From: Neisseria sp. KEM232
Lineage (GTDB): Bacteria; Pseudomonadota; Gammaproteobacteria; Burkholderiales; Neisseriaceae
Assembly (NCBI RefSeq): GCF_002237445.1
Contig: NZ_CP022527.1
Location: forward strand, 124,001 to 188,000
Direction: 5' to 3'
Length of the DNA: 64,000 nt
Under the pieces are notes generated by a model. That model was not told the origin of the DNA. It made no database searches and saw nothing but the letters and a program-made list of their open reading frames with translations. This document shows positions 16,212 to 27,619 of the stretch, one piece after another. Position numbers and translations under genes: made by a program. Position 1 is the stretch's first letter. Every line of letters begins with the position of its first letter.

Positions 16212-17246
16212 ATGAGCGAATCTTTAAGCTACCGCGATGCGGGCGTGGACATAGACGCAGGCGACCGCCTGGTCGAAAACATCAAACCCTTTGCCAAACG
16301 CACCATGCGCCCCGAAGTATTGGGGGATTTGGGCGGTTTCGGCGCGCTGGTCGAAATCGGCAAAAAATACCAAAACCCCGTGCTCGTCAGCGGTACCGAC
16401 GGCGTGGGCACCAAACTCAAACTCGCCTTCGATTGGGACAAGCACGACACCGTCGGCATCGATTTGGTCGCCATGAGCGTAAACGATATTTTGGTACAGG
16501 GCGCAGAGCCTTTGTTTTTCCTCGATTATTTCGCCTGCGGCAAACTCGATGTCGAACGCGCCACCGACGTGATTAAAGGCATCGCGCAAGGCTGCGAAGA
16601 ATCCGGCTGCGCCCTCATCGGCGGCGAAACCGCCGAAATGCCCGGCATGTATCCCGAAGGCGAATACGATTTGGCGGGCTTTGCCGTGGGCGTGGTCGAA
16701 AAAGACCGCGTCATCAACGGCCGCAGCATCAAAGCGGGCGACGCGGTACTCGGTTTGGCCTCCAACGGCGCACACTCCAACGGCTACTCGCTCATCCGCA
16801 AAATCATCGAGCGTGACGCGCCCGATTTGGACGCGGAATTTGACAAGGGCAAAACCCTGCGCGAAGCCGTAATCGCCCCCACGCGCCTGTATGTCAAACC
16901 GATTCTGGCCGCGCTCAAACAGTTCACCATCAAAGGCATGGCGCACATCACCGGCGGCGGCATCACCGAAAACGTGCCGCGCATCCTGCCGGAAAACACC
17001 GTCGCCCAAATCGATGCAGGCGCGTGGCAAATGCCCAAGCTGTTCCAATGGCTGCAACAGGCGGGCAATGTCGAAACGCAGGAAATGTACCGCACGTTTA
17101 ACTGCGGCATCGGCATGGTGCTGGTGGTCGCCGCCGAAGATGCCGACGCAGTGGCCGCGTTCCTTGCAGGAGAAGGCGAAACCGTTTACCGGCTCGGCAC
17201 AATCCGCGAGCGCGTAGGCGGCGAACACCAAACCCAAGTCGCTTAA
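16212..17246 (+). CDS. purM: Phosphoribosylformylglycinamidine cyclo-ligase (AIR synthetase)
   Basis: A 344-residue enzyme that closes the imidazole ring to make aminoimidazole ribonucleotide in purine synthesis, using ATP. Family motifs are SGTDGVGTKLKLA, GGETAEMPGMY and GGGITENVPRILP. ATG at 16212 begins MSESLSYRDAGVDIDAG, the standard N-terminus; the long open frame upstream is antisense to the permease and is not used. A likely -10 (TAAAAT) lies 42 bp upstream of the start. A DUS pair follows the stop. Confidence 0.96.
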   Translation: MSESLSYRDAGVDIDAGDRLVENIKPFAKRTMRPEVLGDLGGFGALVEIGKKYQNPVLVSGTDGVGTKLKLAFDWDKHDTVGIDLVAMSVNDILVQGAEPLFFLDYFACGKLDVERATDVIKGIAQGCEESGCALIGGETAEMPGMYPEGEYDLAGFAVGVVEKDRVINGRSIKAGDAVLGLASNGAHSNGYSLIRKIIERDAPDLDAEFDKGKTLREAVIAPTRLYVKPILAALKQFTIKGMAHITGGGITENVPRILPENTVAQIDAGAWQMPKLFQWLQQAGNVETQEMYRTFNCGIGMVLVVAAEDADAVAAFLAGEGETVYRLGTIRERVGGEHQTQVA

Positions 17247-17261
17247 AGCCAAAGCAAGGCA

Positions 17262-17300
17262 AAGGCCGTCTGAAACGCCCAAACGGGATTCAGACGGCCT
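17262..17300 (+). terminator. DUS inverted pair after purM
   Basis: AGGCCGTCTGAA and TTCAGACGGCCT form a 12-bp stem 15 bp after the purM stop codon; no strong T-run follows. Confidence 0.6.
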
Positions 17301-17388
17301 GAACTTTACACCGGTTCGCAACTGCCGCATTTGCAGCCTCAAAAAATTCCAATTCAGACGGCCTCAACCCTCCCCACGAAAGATACGC

Positions 17389-18401
17389 ATGACCCGCCAA
17401 GCCCTTATCCGCGCCCTGCCCAAAGCCGAGCTGCACGTTCACATCGAAGGCACGTTCGAGCCGGAGCTCATGTTTGAAATCGCCCGCCGCAACGGCGTGG
17501 CCATTCCCTATCCAGATGTCGAAACCCTGCGCCGCGCCTACGATTTCCACAACCTGCAATCCTTTCTCGACATTTATTACGCCGGCGCGTCGGTATTGCT
17601 GCACGAACAGGATTTCTACGACCTCACCGCCGCCTATCTGGTGCGCTGCCGCGAAGACAACGTGGTGCACACCGAAATTTTTTCGACCCGCAAACCCATA
17701 CCGCTCGCGGCGTAGCGTTTGACACCGTGTTAAACGGCATCTTACGCGCCTGCCGTGATGCCGAAGCAAAATGGGGCATCACCAGCAGCCTGATTATGTG
17801 TTTCCTGCGCCACCTCTCCGAAGCAGACGCATTCGCCACGCTCGAACAAGCCCTGCCCTATAAGCAGCACATCATCGGCGTCGGCCTCGATTCCAGCGAA
17901 GTCGGCCACCCGCCATCAAAATTCACCCGCGTGTTCGAACGCGCCCGCGCCGAAGGTTTTCTCGCCGTTGCCCACGCGGGCGAAGAAGGGCCGCCGCAAT
18001 ACGTTTACGAAGCCCTCGACCTGCTCAAAGTCGAGCGTATCGACCACGGCGTACGCGCCGAAGAAGACGACGTACTGATGCGCCGTCTGATTGCCGAAGA
18101 AATGCCGCTCACCGTCTGCCCTTTGAGCAATCTGAAACTCAAAGTCGTCAGCGAGTTAGCCAGGCACAACCTGCACCGTATGCTCGGGCGCGGCGTACTC
18201 GTTACCGTCAATTCAGACGACCCGGCCTACTTCGGCGGCTATATGAACCAAAATTTCGCCGACGTTGCCGATGCGCTGGATTTGAGCGAAAACGACATCC
18301 GCGCCCTGTGCAAAAATTCCTTCAAGGCTTCGTTTCTGTGCGAAGACAAAAAAGAAATGTGGTATCGCCGCGTAGACGAATGCGCGCCTGAGGCCGTCTG
18401 A
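17389..18401 (+). pseudogene. Adenine deaminase (adenosine deaminase-like), interrupted by a frameshift
   Basis: Two adjacent frames (17389-17715 and from about 17680 to 18401) together encode one complete deaminase of about 337 residues. N-terminal metal ligands are in ELHVHIEGTF; the second part has HAGEEGPP, RIDHGVR and VTVNSDDPAYFGG. HPPSKF and NSDDPAYF fit the adenine deaminase branch (adenine to hypoxanthine). The break lies in a run of six T at 17678-17683; a seventh T would restore EIFFDPQTHTARG. The domains are otherwise intact, so this is a recent mutation, a sequencing error, or a switchable tract. The stop codon is supplied by a DUS (C-terminus EAV). Confidence 0.85.
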
Positions 18402-18423
18402 AAGCGCAGCGTGCACATCAAAA

Positions 18424-18459
18424 GAGGCCGTCTGAAAATGGGTTTCAGACGGCCTTTTG
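18424..18459 (+). terminator. DUS terminator after the deaminase gene
   Basis: A stem of AGGCCGTCTGAAA with its complement, then TTTT, directly after the deaminase frame. Confidence 0.75.
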
Positions 18460-18592
18460 TCTTGCATCCTGACAAAACTTAACGCAGCTCAAATTCCTGC
18501 GTCTGCCTTTGTGTTAATTTCGACCGTGTTATACCGTTTCATTTTCAGCGGTATGGCGACCAACGATAACGAAACCGAAAAGGACACAAACC

Positions 18593-19126
18593 ATGAAAAT
18601 CTACTTAGCGATGATTTCCACCGCCGCGCTGGTGCTTGCCGCCTGTTCGCAGGAGGCGGCGAAACCTGCCGAACCCGCGCCCGCGTCCGAGGCTGCCGTT
18701 TCCGCGCCGGTTCAGGCCGCATCCGAGGCCGCCCCGGCCGCCCAAGAGCAGACGCAGCAGCCTGCCGCGTCTGCCGAAACACCTGCGCTGCAAGCGTCTG
18801 CCGAAGACAAACCGACAGAAGAAGCCAAGCCCGCAGCGGAGGACAAGCCCGCCGAAACCGCCGCCGACGGCAAAAAAGTGTTCGACGGCCTGTGTTTCGG
18901 CTGCCACGCCGCCAATTCCGCCATTCCCGATTCGCCGCGCATCACCAATAAGGCCGACTGGGCGCCGCGCATCAAAAAAGGCAAGGACACGCTGTTCAAA
19001 CACGCCCTCGAAGGCTTTACCGACAAAGGCATGATGCCCGCGCGCGGCGGCAATTCCGCGCTGTCGGACGACGAAGTGAAAGCCGCCGTGGTGTATATGG
19101 TGAACGAATCGGGCGGCAAGTTCTGA
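18593..19126 (+). CDS. Cytochrome c lipoprotein (c5-like)
   Basis: A 177-residue exported protein. The signal ends LVLAAC (lipidated Cys about 18). A flexible Ala/Glu/Pro/Lys-rich linker covers about residues 20-100. A single class I cytochrome c domain follows, with the haem site CFGCH (about 103-107) and a probable Met ligand in KGMMPARGG. It should sit on the outer face of a membrane and carry electrons, perhaps to a terminal oxidase or nitrite reductase; the partner is inferred from neisserial c5 homologues. A DUS terminator follows. Confidence 0.85.
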   Translation: MKIYLAMISTAALVLAACSQEAAKPAEPAPASEAAVSAPVQAASEAAPAAQEQTQQPAASAETPALQASAEDKPTEEAKPAAEDKPAETAADGKKVFDGLCFGCHAANSAIPDSPRITNKADWAPRIKKGKDTLFKHALEGFTDKGMMPARGGNSALSDDEVKAAVVYMVNESGGKF

Positions 19127-19148
19127 TTCCCCGTCCGCCATAGCGCGT

Positions 19149-19193
19149 AAAGGCCGTCTGAAAGCACCGTTTGCAGGCTTTCAGACGGCCTTT
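19149..19193 (+). terminator. DUS terminator after cytochrome gene
   Basis: AAAGGCCGTCTGAAAG pairs with its complement (16 bp) and ends in TTT. A second DUS pair at about 19250-19285 lies just upstream of maeB. Confidence 0.75.
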
Positions 19194-19311
19194 CCATACC
19201 CGCCGCCGCCTACCGCGTGTTAGAATCGCACATTTGCAAATCTTCACAGGCCGTCTGAAAAACAGACCGTCTTTTCAGACGGCCTCCCCCAACCTTTCAG
19301 GAGAAAACAGC

Positions 19312-21591
<2,280 letters not shown>

Positions 21592-21608
21592 GCCCGATTG
21601 GCAGACAA

Positions 21609-21643
21609 GAGGCCGTCTGAAATGTTTTCAGACGGCCTTTTTT
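21609..21643 (+). terminator. DUS terminator after maeB
   Basis: A stem of AGAGGCCGTCTGAAA with its complement and a run of six T, 18 bp after the stop codon. Confidence 0.8.
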
Positions 21644-21689
21644 GTTTGCCTGTGCCGCGCGCGGCGGCATCGGAGAAGGTTTGTTGCAA

Positions 21690-21965
21690 AGTAGGGGAGC
21701 GATGCGGCAGCTTGTATTAAAAAATTCGAAATAATATAGGAATGATGCCTATCTTTCATTCGGAAATGGATACGGCTGTGAAAAACGGGTTTTTCGATTG
21801 GATTTTTTCTGATTGTTTCTTATGGGTTTAACTTGAATTTCGTCAGTTTTTTGTTATGGGGGTATCACCCGATTTTATTATTAGTATCAGAATAAGTGAT
21901 TTTACGGCCAGACTACACAGCACTACAGTCCCTTACACAAGAACAACACCACAGGAGAACACAGT
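21690..21965 (+). promoter_or_regulatory. A/T-rich upstream region of the prp cluster
   Basis: This stretch is clearly richer in A/T than its surroundings and lies directly upstream of prpB, so it should contain the prp promoter. A small palindrome GGGGTATCACCC (about 21858-21869) and tracts such as TTATTATTAG follow each other near 21880. CAGGAG (21953-21958) is the prpB ribosome site. No regulator gene (PrpR or GntR type) is adjacent. Exact promoter elements were not identified. Confidence 0.5.
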
Positions 21966-22844
21966 ATGACCATCCCTTCCGCAGGCCTGCGTTTCCGTCA
22001 GGCAGTTCAAGAATCCCGTCCCCTGGCCGTTGTCGGCTGCATCAATGCTTATTTTGCCCGTTTGGCCACGCACAGCGGCTTTAAGGCGGTTTACCTTTCC
22101 GGCGGCGGCGTGGCGGCCTGTTCGCGCGGCATTCCCGATTTGGGCATCACCACCATGGAAGACGTGCTCACCGACGCGCAGCGCATTACCGACAACGTCG
22201 ATACCCCGCTGCTGGTGGACATCGACGTCGGCTGGGGCGGCGCGTTCAACATCGCCCGCACCATCCGCGCTTTCGAGCGCGCAGGCGTGGCGGCGGTGCA
22301 CATCGAAGACCAGGTGGCGCAAAAGCGCTGCGGCCACCGCCCGAACAAAGCCATTGTGCCGTTGGCGGAAATGGTTGACCGCGTCAAAGCGGCGGTAGAC
22401 GCCCGCCGCGACGAAAACTTCGTTGTGATGGCGCGTACCGACGCACTGGCGGTGGAAGGTCTTCAGGCTGCCATCGAGCGGGCGCAGGCCTGTGTCGAAG
22501 CGGGCGCGGACATGATTTTTCCCGAAGCTATGACAGAGCTGGGCATGTACCGCCAATTTGCCGATGCGGTCGGCGTGCCGGTGCTGGCCAACATCACCGA
22601 GTTCGGCGCCACGCCGCTCTACACGCAACAGGAGCTGGCCGACAACGGCGTGAAACTGGTGCTCTATCCGCTTTCCGCCTTCCGCGCCGCCAGCAAAGCC
22701 GCGCTGAATGTCTATGAAGCGATTATGCACGAGGGCACGCAGGCCAATGTGCTCGACACCATGCAGACCCGCGCCGAACTCTACGATCATCTGAACTACC
22801 ACGATTTCGAACAGAAATTGGACGAATTATTCAGCAAAAAATAA
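21966..22844 (+). CDS. prpB: 2-methylisocitrate lyase
   Basis: A 292-residue enzyme of the isocitrate lyase superfamily that cleaves 2-methylisocitrate to pyruvate and succinate, the last step of the methylcitrate cycle. The active-site loop is QKRCGHRP (about residues 118-125), preceded by HIEDQVAQ, and VMARTDALA follows. Length fits PrpB (about 295), not the longer isocitrate lyase. ATG at 21966 follows CAGGAG. First gene of the prp cluster, 63 bp before prpC. Confidence 0.95.
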   Translation: MTIPSAGLRFRQAVQESRPLAVVGCINAYFARLATHSGFKAVYLSGGGVAACSRGIPDLGITTMEDVLTDAQRITDNVDTPLLVDIDVGWGGAFNIARTIRAFERAGVAAVHIEDQVAQKRCGHRPNKAIVPLAEMVDRVKAAVDARRDENFVVMARTDALAVEGLQAAIERAQACVEAGADMIFPEAMTELGMYRQFADAVGVPVLANITEFGATPLYTQQELADNGVKLVLYPLSAFRAASKAALNVYEAIMHEGTQANVLDTMQTRAELYDHLNYHDFEQKLDELFSKK

Positions 22845-22907
22845 TAAAACCAAGGGACTGAAAGTCCCCCCCGCTTTTCCCGCCCACTCTACTTAAAGGA
22901 GCTTGCC

Positions 22908-24062
22908 ATGACAGCACAAACCGCCACCCCCGCCTTCAAACCCAAAAAATCCGTCGCCCTGTCCGGCGTGGCCGCAGGCAATACCGCGCTGTGCACCGTC
23001 GGCCGCAGCGGCAACGATTTGAGCTACCGCGGCTACGACATTCTCGATCTGGCCAAACACTGCGAGTTTGAAGAAGTCGCCCACCTGCTGATCCACGGCC
23101 ACCTGCCCGACAAACACGAGCTGGCCAACTACAAGAAAAAACTCATCGCCCTGCGCACCCTGCCCATGCGCGTGCGCCACGTGCTGGAAAACCTGCCCGC
23201 CAACACCCACCCGATGGACGTGATGCGTACCGGCGTTTCCGCACTCGGCTGCACCCTGCCCGAGCGCGAAAGCCAGCCGACCAGCGAAGCCCGCGACATT
23301 GCCGACCGCCTGATCGCTTCTCTCGGCAGCATCATGCTTTACTGGTACCAATACACCCAGCACGGCAAAGTCATCGATTTGGAAAGCGAAGAAGACAGCA
23401 TCGGCGGCCACTTCCTGCACCTGCTGCACGGTAAACGCCCCACCGCCGAACAAGTCAAAGCCATGCACATCTCGCTGATTCTGTATGCCGAACACGAGTT
23501 CAACGCATCCACCTTCACCGCCCGCGTGATTGCCGGCACCGGTTCCGATTTGTATTCCTGCATCGCCGGCGCCATCGGCGCACTCAAAGGGCCCAAGCAC
23601 GGCGGCGCCAACGAAGTGGCCTACGACATCCAAAAACGCTACCGCAGCGCCGACGAAGCCGAAGCCGACATCCGCGAGCGCATCGGCCGCAAAGAAATCG
23701 TCATCGGTTTCGGCCACCCCGTGTACACCATTTCCGACCCGCGCAACGTCGTGATCAAAGAAGTGGCGCGCCAACTTTCCGCCGAAAGCGGTGACATGCT
23801 GCTCTTTGACATCGCCGAGCGGCTGGAAACCCTGATGTGGAACGAGAAAAAAATGTTCCCCAATCTCGACTGGTTTTCCGCCGTTTCTTACCAGAAACTC
23901 GGCGTGCCCACCGCCATGTTCACCCCGCTGTTTGTCATTTCGCGCACCACCGGCTGGTCGGCGCACGTTATCGAACAGCGCGCCGACGGCAAAATCATCC
24001 GCCCCAGCGCCCACTACACCGGCCCCGAAGATCTGGCCTTCGTACCGCTGAACGAGCGCTAG
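22908..24062 (+). CDS. prpC: 2-methylcitrate synthase
   Basis: A 384-residue member of the citrate synthase family that condenses propionyl-CoA with oxaloacetate. Active-site histidines fall in EHEFNASTF and GFGHPVYT, and GPKHGGANE is the synthase signature. The short length and position between prpB and acnD identify it as the methylcitrate rather than the TCA enzyme. The ribosome site is AAGGAG (22897-22902). A kingDUS hairpin follows. Confidence 0.93.
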   Translation: MTAQTATPAFKPKKSVALSGVAAGNTALCTVGRSGNDLSYRGYDILDLAKHCEFEEVAHLLIHGHLPDKHELANYKKKLIALRTLPMRVRHVLENLPANTHPMDVMRTGVSALGCTLPERESQPTSEARDIADRLIASLGSIMLYWYQYTQHGKVIDLESEEDSIGGHFLHLLHGKRPTAEQVKAMHISLILYAEHEFNASTFTARVIAGTGSDLYSCIAGAIGALKGPKHGGANEVAYDIQKRYRSADEAEADIRERIGRKEIVIGFGHPVYTISDPRNVVIKEVARQLSAESGDMLLFDIAERLETLMWNEKKMFPNLDWFSAVSYQKLGVPTAMFTPLFVISRTTGWSAHVIEQRADGKIIRPSAHYTGPEDLAFVPLNER

Positions 24063-24066
24063 GCGC

Positions 24067-24110
24067 TTTCAGGCTGCCTGCGGGTTTCCCTTTTCAGGCA
24101 GCCTGAAAAC
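24067..24110 (+). terminator. kingDUS inverted pair after prpC
   Basis: CTTTCAGGCTGCCTG and CAGGCAGCCTGAAAA form the stem. It separates prpC from the VapBC module and could reduce read-through into acnD. Confidence 0.6.
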
Positions 24111-24177
24111 CTTTTCAGACGGCCTGATGCCGCGCAAGGTGTATAATTTTCAGCTCTTATACACACAGGAGCAGACC

Positions 24178-24384
24178 ATGCGTACCAATATCGTCATCAA
24201 CGACCAACTGATGGCCGAAGCCCTGCAGCTTTCCGGCCTGTCAAGCAAACGCGAAGTCGTCGAAACCGCCCTGCGCCTGTTGGTGCAGCAGCAGCGCCAG
24301 CGGCAAATACGCAGCCTGCGCGGCAAACTCATATGGGAAGGCGATTTGGCACAGATGCGCGGAGTAGGCGATGATCATTGCTGA
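24178..24384 (+). CDS. vapB: VapB-type antitoxin
   Basis: A 68-residue protein resembling the DUF2191/VapB antitoxins: a short beta strand (MRTNIVINDQLMAEAL) then helices (SSKREVVETALRLLVQQQ) forming a ribbon-helix-helix-like DNA-binding part, and a C-terminal toxin-binding tail. ATG at 24178 follows CAGGAG; a -10-like TATAAT lies at 24142-24147. It overlaps vapC by 14 bases. Such antitoxins block the partner RNase and repress their own promoter. Confidence 0.85.
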   Translation: MRTNIVINDQLMAEALQLSGLSSKREVVETALRLLVQQQRQRQIRSLRGKLIWEGDLAQMRGVGDDHC

Positions 24385-24778
24385 TACCGGCGTGTGGATA
24401 GACTATTTCAACGGCACCGGCAATGCCGAAAGCGACCGTTTGGATTTCGCCCTGCAACACGAACAGGTTGCGCTGACCGACCTGATTCTGATGGAAATCC
24501 TGCAAGGCTTTCGCGACGATGCCGCCCACAGCCAAGCCCTGTCGCTGCTTGGCGCGCTGCACTGCTTCGACACGCTCGGCCGCGAACGCGCCATCCGCTG
24601 CGCCGCCCTGTACCGCGCCTTACGCAAACGCGGCATCACCATACGCAAAACCAACGATGTCATCATCGCGGGCTTCTGCATCGCGGAAAACATCCCGCTG
24701 CTGTTCCGCGACAAAGACTTTTTGCCGTTTGCCGAACACATGGGCTTGCAGCGCGTAGCGGCAGGTGTGGTCAATTAG
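24371..24778 (+). CDS. vapC: VapC-type PIN-domain toxin
   Basis: A 135-residue PIN-domain RNase, the toxin of a type II module. Acidic residues that would bind the metal are visible: Asp5 in IIADTGVWIDYF, Glu43 in LILMEILQG, Asp in TNDVIIAGF and Asp in LFRDKDFLPF. VapC toxins usually cleave tRNA or rRNA; the target here is unknown. Its start lies inside vapB. The pair sits within the prp cluster, between prpC and acnD, flanked by kingDUS copies on both sides. Confidence 0.88.
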   Translation: MIIADTGVWIDYFNGTGNAESDRLDFALQHEQVALTDLILMEILQGFRDDAAHSQALSLLGALHCFDTLGRERAIRCAALYRALRKRGITIRKTNDVIIAGFCIAENIPLLFRDKDFLPFAEHMGLQRVAAGVVN

Positions 24779-24961
24779 GCAGCCTGAAAGCCTTTTCAGA
24801 CGGCCTTTGCCGCCCAAACGCAGGCAGCCTGAAAAGCCCCAAGGCCGTCTGAAACCGCTTCACCCCCCTTTCAGGCTGCCTGCACCGCATCACAAGGCAG
24901 CCTGAAACACCACTCGGCTTAGCCCGAACACAAGAACAATACCGAAACAAAGGAAAAAACC
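24779..24961. repeat. kingDUS/AG-DUS cluster before acnD
   Basis: Within about 130 bases there are several AGGCAGCCTGAA copies in both orientations, mixed with AGGCCGTCTGAA copies. No gene is present. The acnD ribosome site (AAAGGAAAA) closes the stretch. Confidence 0.7.
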
Positions 24962-27571
24962 ATGAGCGCCAACGAAAAATACCGCAAACCCTTAGCCGAC
25001 ACCGGCCTGCACTACTACGACGCCCGCGCCGCCTGCGACGAAATTCAGGCAGGCTCGTACGACACACTGCCCTACACCAGCCGCATCCTGGCCGAAAACC
25101 TGGTGCGCCGCGCCGACAAAACCGATTTGTCCACGCTGCAATCCTGGCTGGAACAGCTGATTAACAATAAACAGGAGCTCGATTTTCCCTGGTATCCCGC
25201 CCGCGTGGTGTGCCACGACATTCTCGGCCAGACGGCGCTGGTGGATCTGGCCGGATTGCGCGACGCGATTGCCGAGCGCGGCGGCGATCCGGCCAAAGTC
25301 AATCCGGTGGTGCAGACCCAGCTGATTGTCGACCATTCGCTGGCAGTGGAATGCGACGGCAACGACCCCGATGCCTTCGCCAAAAACCGCGAAATCGAAG
25401 AGCGGCGCAACGAAGACCGCTTCCACTTTATCAACTGGACGAAAACCGCCTTTGAAAACGTCGACGTGATTCCGGCGGGCAACGGCATCATGCACCAGAT
25501 CAATCTGGAAAAAATGTCGCCCGTGGTGCAGGTGCAAAACGGCATCACCTTTCCCGACACCTGCGTCGGCACCGATTCGCACACGCCGCACGTGGACGCA
25601 CTGGGCGTGATTTCCGTGGGCGTGGGCGGCTTGGAAGCCGAAGCCGTAATGCTCGGGCGCGCGTCGATGATGCGCTTGCCCGACATCGTCGGCGTAAAAC
25701 TTACCGGCGCCCGCCAGGCGGGGATTACCGCCACCGACATCGTGCTGGCGCTCACCGAATTTCTGCGCAAAGAGCGCGTGGTCGGCGCGTTTGTCGAATT
25801 TTTCGGCGAAGGCGCCGAAAGCCTGACCGTGGGCGACCGCGCCACCATTTCCAACATGACCCCCGAATACGGCGCCACCGCCGCCATGTTTGCCATCGAC
25901 CGCCAAACCATCGACTATTTGAAACTCACCGGCCGCGACGAGCATCAGGTGCGGTTGGTGGAAACCTACGCCAAAACCGCCGGACTGTGGGCAGACGATC
26001 TGCGCGGTGCCCGCTACCCGCGCGTGCTGGAATTCGACCTTTTGCAAGTGGGGCGCAACATGGCCGGGCCGTCCAACCCGCACGCGCGTTTTTCCACCGC
26101 CGATCTGGCCGCCAAAGGCCTGGCCGCGCCCTACGAAGAACCGGCAGACGGCCGTATGCCCGATGGCGCCGTGGTTATCGCCGCCATCACCAGCTGCACC
26201 AACACCAGCAACCCGCGCAACGTCGTTGCCGCCGCGCTGCTCGCCCGCAACGCCAACCGCTTGGGGCTCAAACGCAAACCGTGGGTGAAAACGTCCTTCG
26301 CCCCCGGCTCGAAAGTGGCCGAAATCTACCTGAAAGAAGCCGGCCTGCTGCATGAAATGGAACAACTGGGCTTCGGCATCGTCGCCTTCGCCTGCACCAC
26401 CTGCAACGGCATGAGCGGCGCCCTGCGCCCCGAAATCCAACAGGAAATCATCGAACGCGACCTGTATGCCACCGCCGTCCTGTCCGGCAACCGCAACTTC
26501 GACGGCCGCATCCACCCCTACGCCAAACAAGCCTTTCTCGCCAGCCCGCCGCTGGTTGTCGCCTACGCCATCGCCGGCAGCATCCGTTTCGACATCGAAA
26601 ACGGCATACTCGGCACCACCGCCGACGGCCGCGACATCCGCTTAAAAGACATCTGGCCGGCCGACGAAGAAATCGACGCCGTCGTTGCCGAATACGTCCG
26701 CCCGCAGCAGTTTCGCGACGTGTACGTGCCCATGTTCGACACCGGCACCGCGCAAAAAGCCGCCAGCCCGCTCTACGACTGGCGCCCCATGTCCACCTAC
26801 ATCCGCCGCCCGCCCTACTGGGAAGGCGCGCTGGCGGGCGAACGCAGCCTGAAAAACATGCGCCCGCTGGCCATCCTGCCCGACAACATCACCACCGACC
26901 ACCTGTCCCCGTCCAACGCCATCCTGCCCACCAGCGCCGCAGGCGAATACCTGGCCAAAATGGGGCTGCCCGAAGAAGACTTTAACAGCTACGCCACCCA
27001 CCGCGGCGACCATCTCACCGCCCAGCGCGCCACCTTCGCCAACCCCAAACTGTTCAACGAAATGGTGAAAAACGCCGACGGCAGCGTTCGCCAAGGCTCG
27101 CTCGCCCGCATCGAACCCGAAGGCCGCGTAACCCGCATGTGGGAAGCCATCGAAACCTATATGGCACGCAAACAGCCGCTCATCATCATCGCCGGCGCCG
27201 ACTACGGACAAGGTTCCAGCCGCGACTGGGCCGCCAAAGGCGTGCGGCTGGCAGGTGTCGAAGCCATCGTTGCCGAAGGTTTCGAGCGCATCCACCGCAC
27301 CAACCTGATCGGCATGGGCGTGCTGCCCCTGCAGTTCAAAAGCGGCACCAACCGCCACACCCTTGCGCTCGACGGCACGGAAACCTACGACGTTTCCGGC
27401 AGTTTCGTCCCGCGCGGCGACATGACGCTCACCATCCGCCGCCGCAACGGCGAAACCTTGGAAGTCCCCGTCAGCAGCCGTCTCGACACCGCCGAAGAAG
27501 TCCTGATCTACCAGGCCGGCGGCGTGCTGCAACGCTTCGCCCAAGACTTTCTCGAAGAACACGCCGCCTGA
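24962..27571 (+). CDS. acnD: 2-methylcitrate dehydratase, Fe/S-dependent (AcnD)
   Basis: An 869-residue aconitase-family enzyme. With PrpF it replaces PrpD in the methylcitrate cycle by dehydrating 2-methylcitrate. The [4Fe-4S] ligands are in AITSCTNTSNP and in FACTTCNGMSGALRPEI. The swivel domain near the C-terminus includes GADYGQGSSRDWAAKG. It begins MSANEKYRKPLADTGLHYYD. The presence of prpF downstream supports AcnD over AcnA. One partial kingDUS is read in frame as RSLKNMRP. Confidence 0.95.
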   Translation: MSANEKYRKPLADTGLHYYDARAACDEIQAGSYDTLPYTSRILAENLVRRADKTDLSTLQSWLEQLINNKQELDFPWYPARVVCHDILGQTALVDLAGLRDAIAERGGDPAKVNPVVQTQLIVDHSLAVECDGNDPDAFAKNREIEERRNEDRFHFINWTKTAFENVDVIPAGNGIMHQINLEKMSPVVQVQNGITFPDTCVGTDSHTPHVDALGVISVGVGGLEAEAVMLGRASMMRLPDIVGVKLTGARQAGITATDIVLALTEFLRKERVVGAFVEFFGEGAESLTVGDRATISNMTPEYGATAAMFAIDRQTIDYLKLTGRDEHQVRLVETYAKTAGLWADDLRGARYPRVLEFDLLQVGRNMAGPSNPHARFSTADLAAKGLAAPYEEPADGRMPDGAVVIAAITSCTNTSNPRNVVAAALLARNANRLGLKRKPWVKTSFAPGSKVAEIYLKEAGLLHEMEQLGFGIVAFACTTCNGMSGALRPEIQQEIIERDLYATAVLSGNRNFDGRIHPYAKQAFLASPPLVVAYAIAGSIRFDIENGILGTTADGRDIRLKDIWPADEEIDAVVAEYVRPQQFRDVYVPMFDTGTAQKAASPLYDWRPMSTYIRRPPYWEGALAGERSLKNMRPLAILPDNITTDHLSPSNAILPTSAAGEYLAKMGLPEEDFNSYATHRGDHLTAQRATFANPKLFNEMVKNADGSVRQGSLARIEPEGRVTRMWEAIETYMARKQPLIIIAGADYGQGSSRDWAAKGVRLAGVEAIVAEGFERIHRTNLIGMGVLPLQFKSGTNRHTLALDGTETYDVSGSFVPRGDMTLTIRRRNGETLEVPVSSRLDTAEEVLIYQAGGVLQRFAQDFLEEHAA

Positions 27572-27578
27572 CGCACAC

Positions 27579-27619
27579 AGGCAGCCTGAAAAGCCGTTTT
27601 TCCCTTTTCAGGCTGCCTG
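27579..27619 (+). terminator. kingDUS hairpin after acnD
   Basis: CAGGCAGCCTGAAAAG pairs with its complement (16 bp). The next inverted-repeat element begins at the very next base. Confidence 0.7.

Noticed and set aside
24992..26530. 512-residue minus-strand frame
   Set aside because: Shadow of acnD, rich in Gly/His/Val with no family features.
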